Below, in pieces: positions 5,189-5,555 of a stretch of DNA of 5,555 nucleotides; positions within the stretch are counted from its first letter, which is position 1, and each line of letters begins with the position of its first letter. This stretch comes from Candidatus Methylomirabilota bacterium (GTDB lineage Bacteria > Methylomirabilota > Methylomirabilia > Methylomirabilales > JACPAU01): the NCBI GenBank assembly GCA_016180705.1, contig JACPAU010000218.1:1-5555 (forward strand). The letters run 5' to 3'. Position numbers and translations under genes: made by a program. The notes beneath the pieces are model-generated. The model ran no database searches. It was not told where the DNA came from and was given only the letters and a program-made list of their open reading frames with translations.

Positions 5189-5555
5189 GTGGCTTTCTCG
5201 CGCGAGCAGAGCCTGAACCTGTCCCTCTCGCTGCTGCTGCACGCCCTCGTGCTGGCGGTGGCGATGGGGGCCACGCTCTGGGGAGCGCCGCCGGTGCGGA
5301 CGCTGCCGGTGATCTACAACGTGAACCTGGTGACGCTGCCGCAGCCGGCCGCTCCAGCCGCGCCCGCGGCGCGCCCGGCCCCGGCTCCTGCGCCGGCACC
5401 GGCGCCGGCGGTGCCGCGCGCGGTGGCACCGCCTCCGCCCCCGCCCGAGGAGGAACTGACGCTCCCGGGGCGCCCCCGGACACGGCGGCCGAGCCCGCCG
5501 CCGCCGGTGACGCCTCCGGCGGCCTCCCCGCCGGCTCCGCGACCGGGCCCTCCCG
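5189..5555 (+). CDS. TolA/TonB-type energy transducer, N-terminal part (truncated by the window end)
   Basis: A GTG start with a strong AGGGAGG opens a frame that continues without a stop to the window end (122 codons visible). The N-terminus MAFSREQSLNLSLSLLLHAL carries the S-x3-H motif (S14 and H18) found in the membrane helix of TolA and TonB, where it engages TolQ-TolR or ExbB-ExbD. The helix spans about 11-31. After a short segment (VIYNVNLVTLP) the protein becomes a long Pro/Ala-rich linker (about 53-122), with an alternating Ala-Pro run near 63-75 and a Pro-rich PPPPPPEEE-like stretch near 83-91. This is the periplasm-spanning region of such proteins. Position directly after tolQ and tolR favours tolA. 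However, the Pro-rich linker is more TonB-like than the Ala/Lys-rich helical middle of enterobacterial TolA. The C-terminal domain that would decide this is outside the window, so I give no symbol. Ten bases separate it from tolR. Confidence 0.85.
   Translation, partial: MAFSREQSLNLSLSLLLHALVLAVAMGATLWGAPPVRTLPVIYNVNLVTLPQPAAPAAPAARPAPAPAPAPAPAVPRAVAPPPPPPEEELTLPGRPRTRRPSPPPPVTPPAASPPAPRPGPP

Noticed and set aside
5407..5433. Perfect 9-bp inverted repeat (GGCGGTGCC / GGCACCGCC, 9-base loop) resembling a terminator stem
   Set aside because: It lies inside the tolA/tonB-like linker coding region and has no following T-tract. Pro/Ala codons (CCG, GCC, GCG) in GC-rich DNA readily create such repeats.
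1..5555. Insertion sequences, transposase fragments, attachment sites or defence genes
   Set aside because: No transposase or integrase motifs, flanking direct repeats or compositional breaks were seen. All genes look like stable chromosomal content of uniform composition.

Overview
This is a GC-rich stretch (roughly 70% G+C by eye) from a diderm (Gram-negative-type) bacterium. It carries the start of a Tol-Pal operon (tolQ, tolR and a truncated tolA/tonB-like gene) beside bacillithiol-type low-molecular-weight thiol genes (bshC and bshA). That pairing, with the base composition and dense overlapping genes, fits an uncultured or environmental lineage such as Acidobacteria, Methylomirabilota/NC10/Rokubacteria or a deltaproteobacterial-type group. 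The window alone does not settle which; this placement is an inference.

Layout. At the left edge (about 9-635, +) is a small membrane protein with an N-terminal zinc ribbon, a Pro/Ala linker, one membrane helix and a C-terminal NTF2/cystatin-like domain. It runs tail-to-tail into a three-gene minus-strand operon, with only 4 bases between the two stop codons. Read in its own direction, that operon is: an unrecognised helical 149-residue protein (3892-3443), then bshC (3446-1800), then bshA (1800-640). Both junctions are stop/start overlaps (GTGA and TGATG), so the three genes are almost certainly co-transcribed and translationally coupled. BshA makes GlcNAc-malate and BshC adds cysteine to the deacetylated product. 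The deacetylase BshB is not in the window.

A 154-bp divergent intergenic region (3893-4046) separates this operon from the rightward tol operon. It contains a convincing sigma70-type promoter for tolQ (TTGACG, 17-base spacer, extended -10 TGG-TATAAA) and a plausible opposite promoter (TTGACA, 17-base spacer, weak TATGCA). The two -35 regions share the 8-mer GCCTTGAC in mirror orientation, and a perfect 14-bp GC palindrome lies between them.

Right half. tolQ (4047-4745), tolR (4753-5178) and a TolA/TonB-type energy transducer (from 5189, cut by the window end) are closely spaced in one direction. TolQ and TolR form the inner-membrane proton-driven stator. The third protein carries the energised state across the periplasm. 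tolB and pal would be expected just beyond the right edge.

The genes look like mostly ordinary housekeeping content. The points most worth following are the unknown protein locked into the bacillithiol operon, the mirror-symmetric divergent promoter, and the start of bshC, which has a GTG codon, no visible ribosome binding site and a C8 tract.
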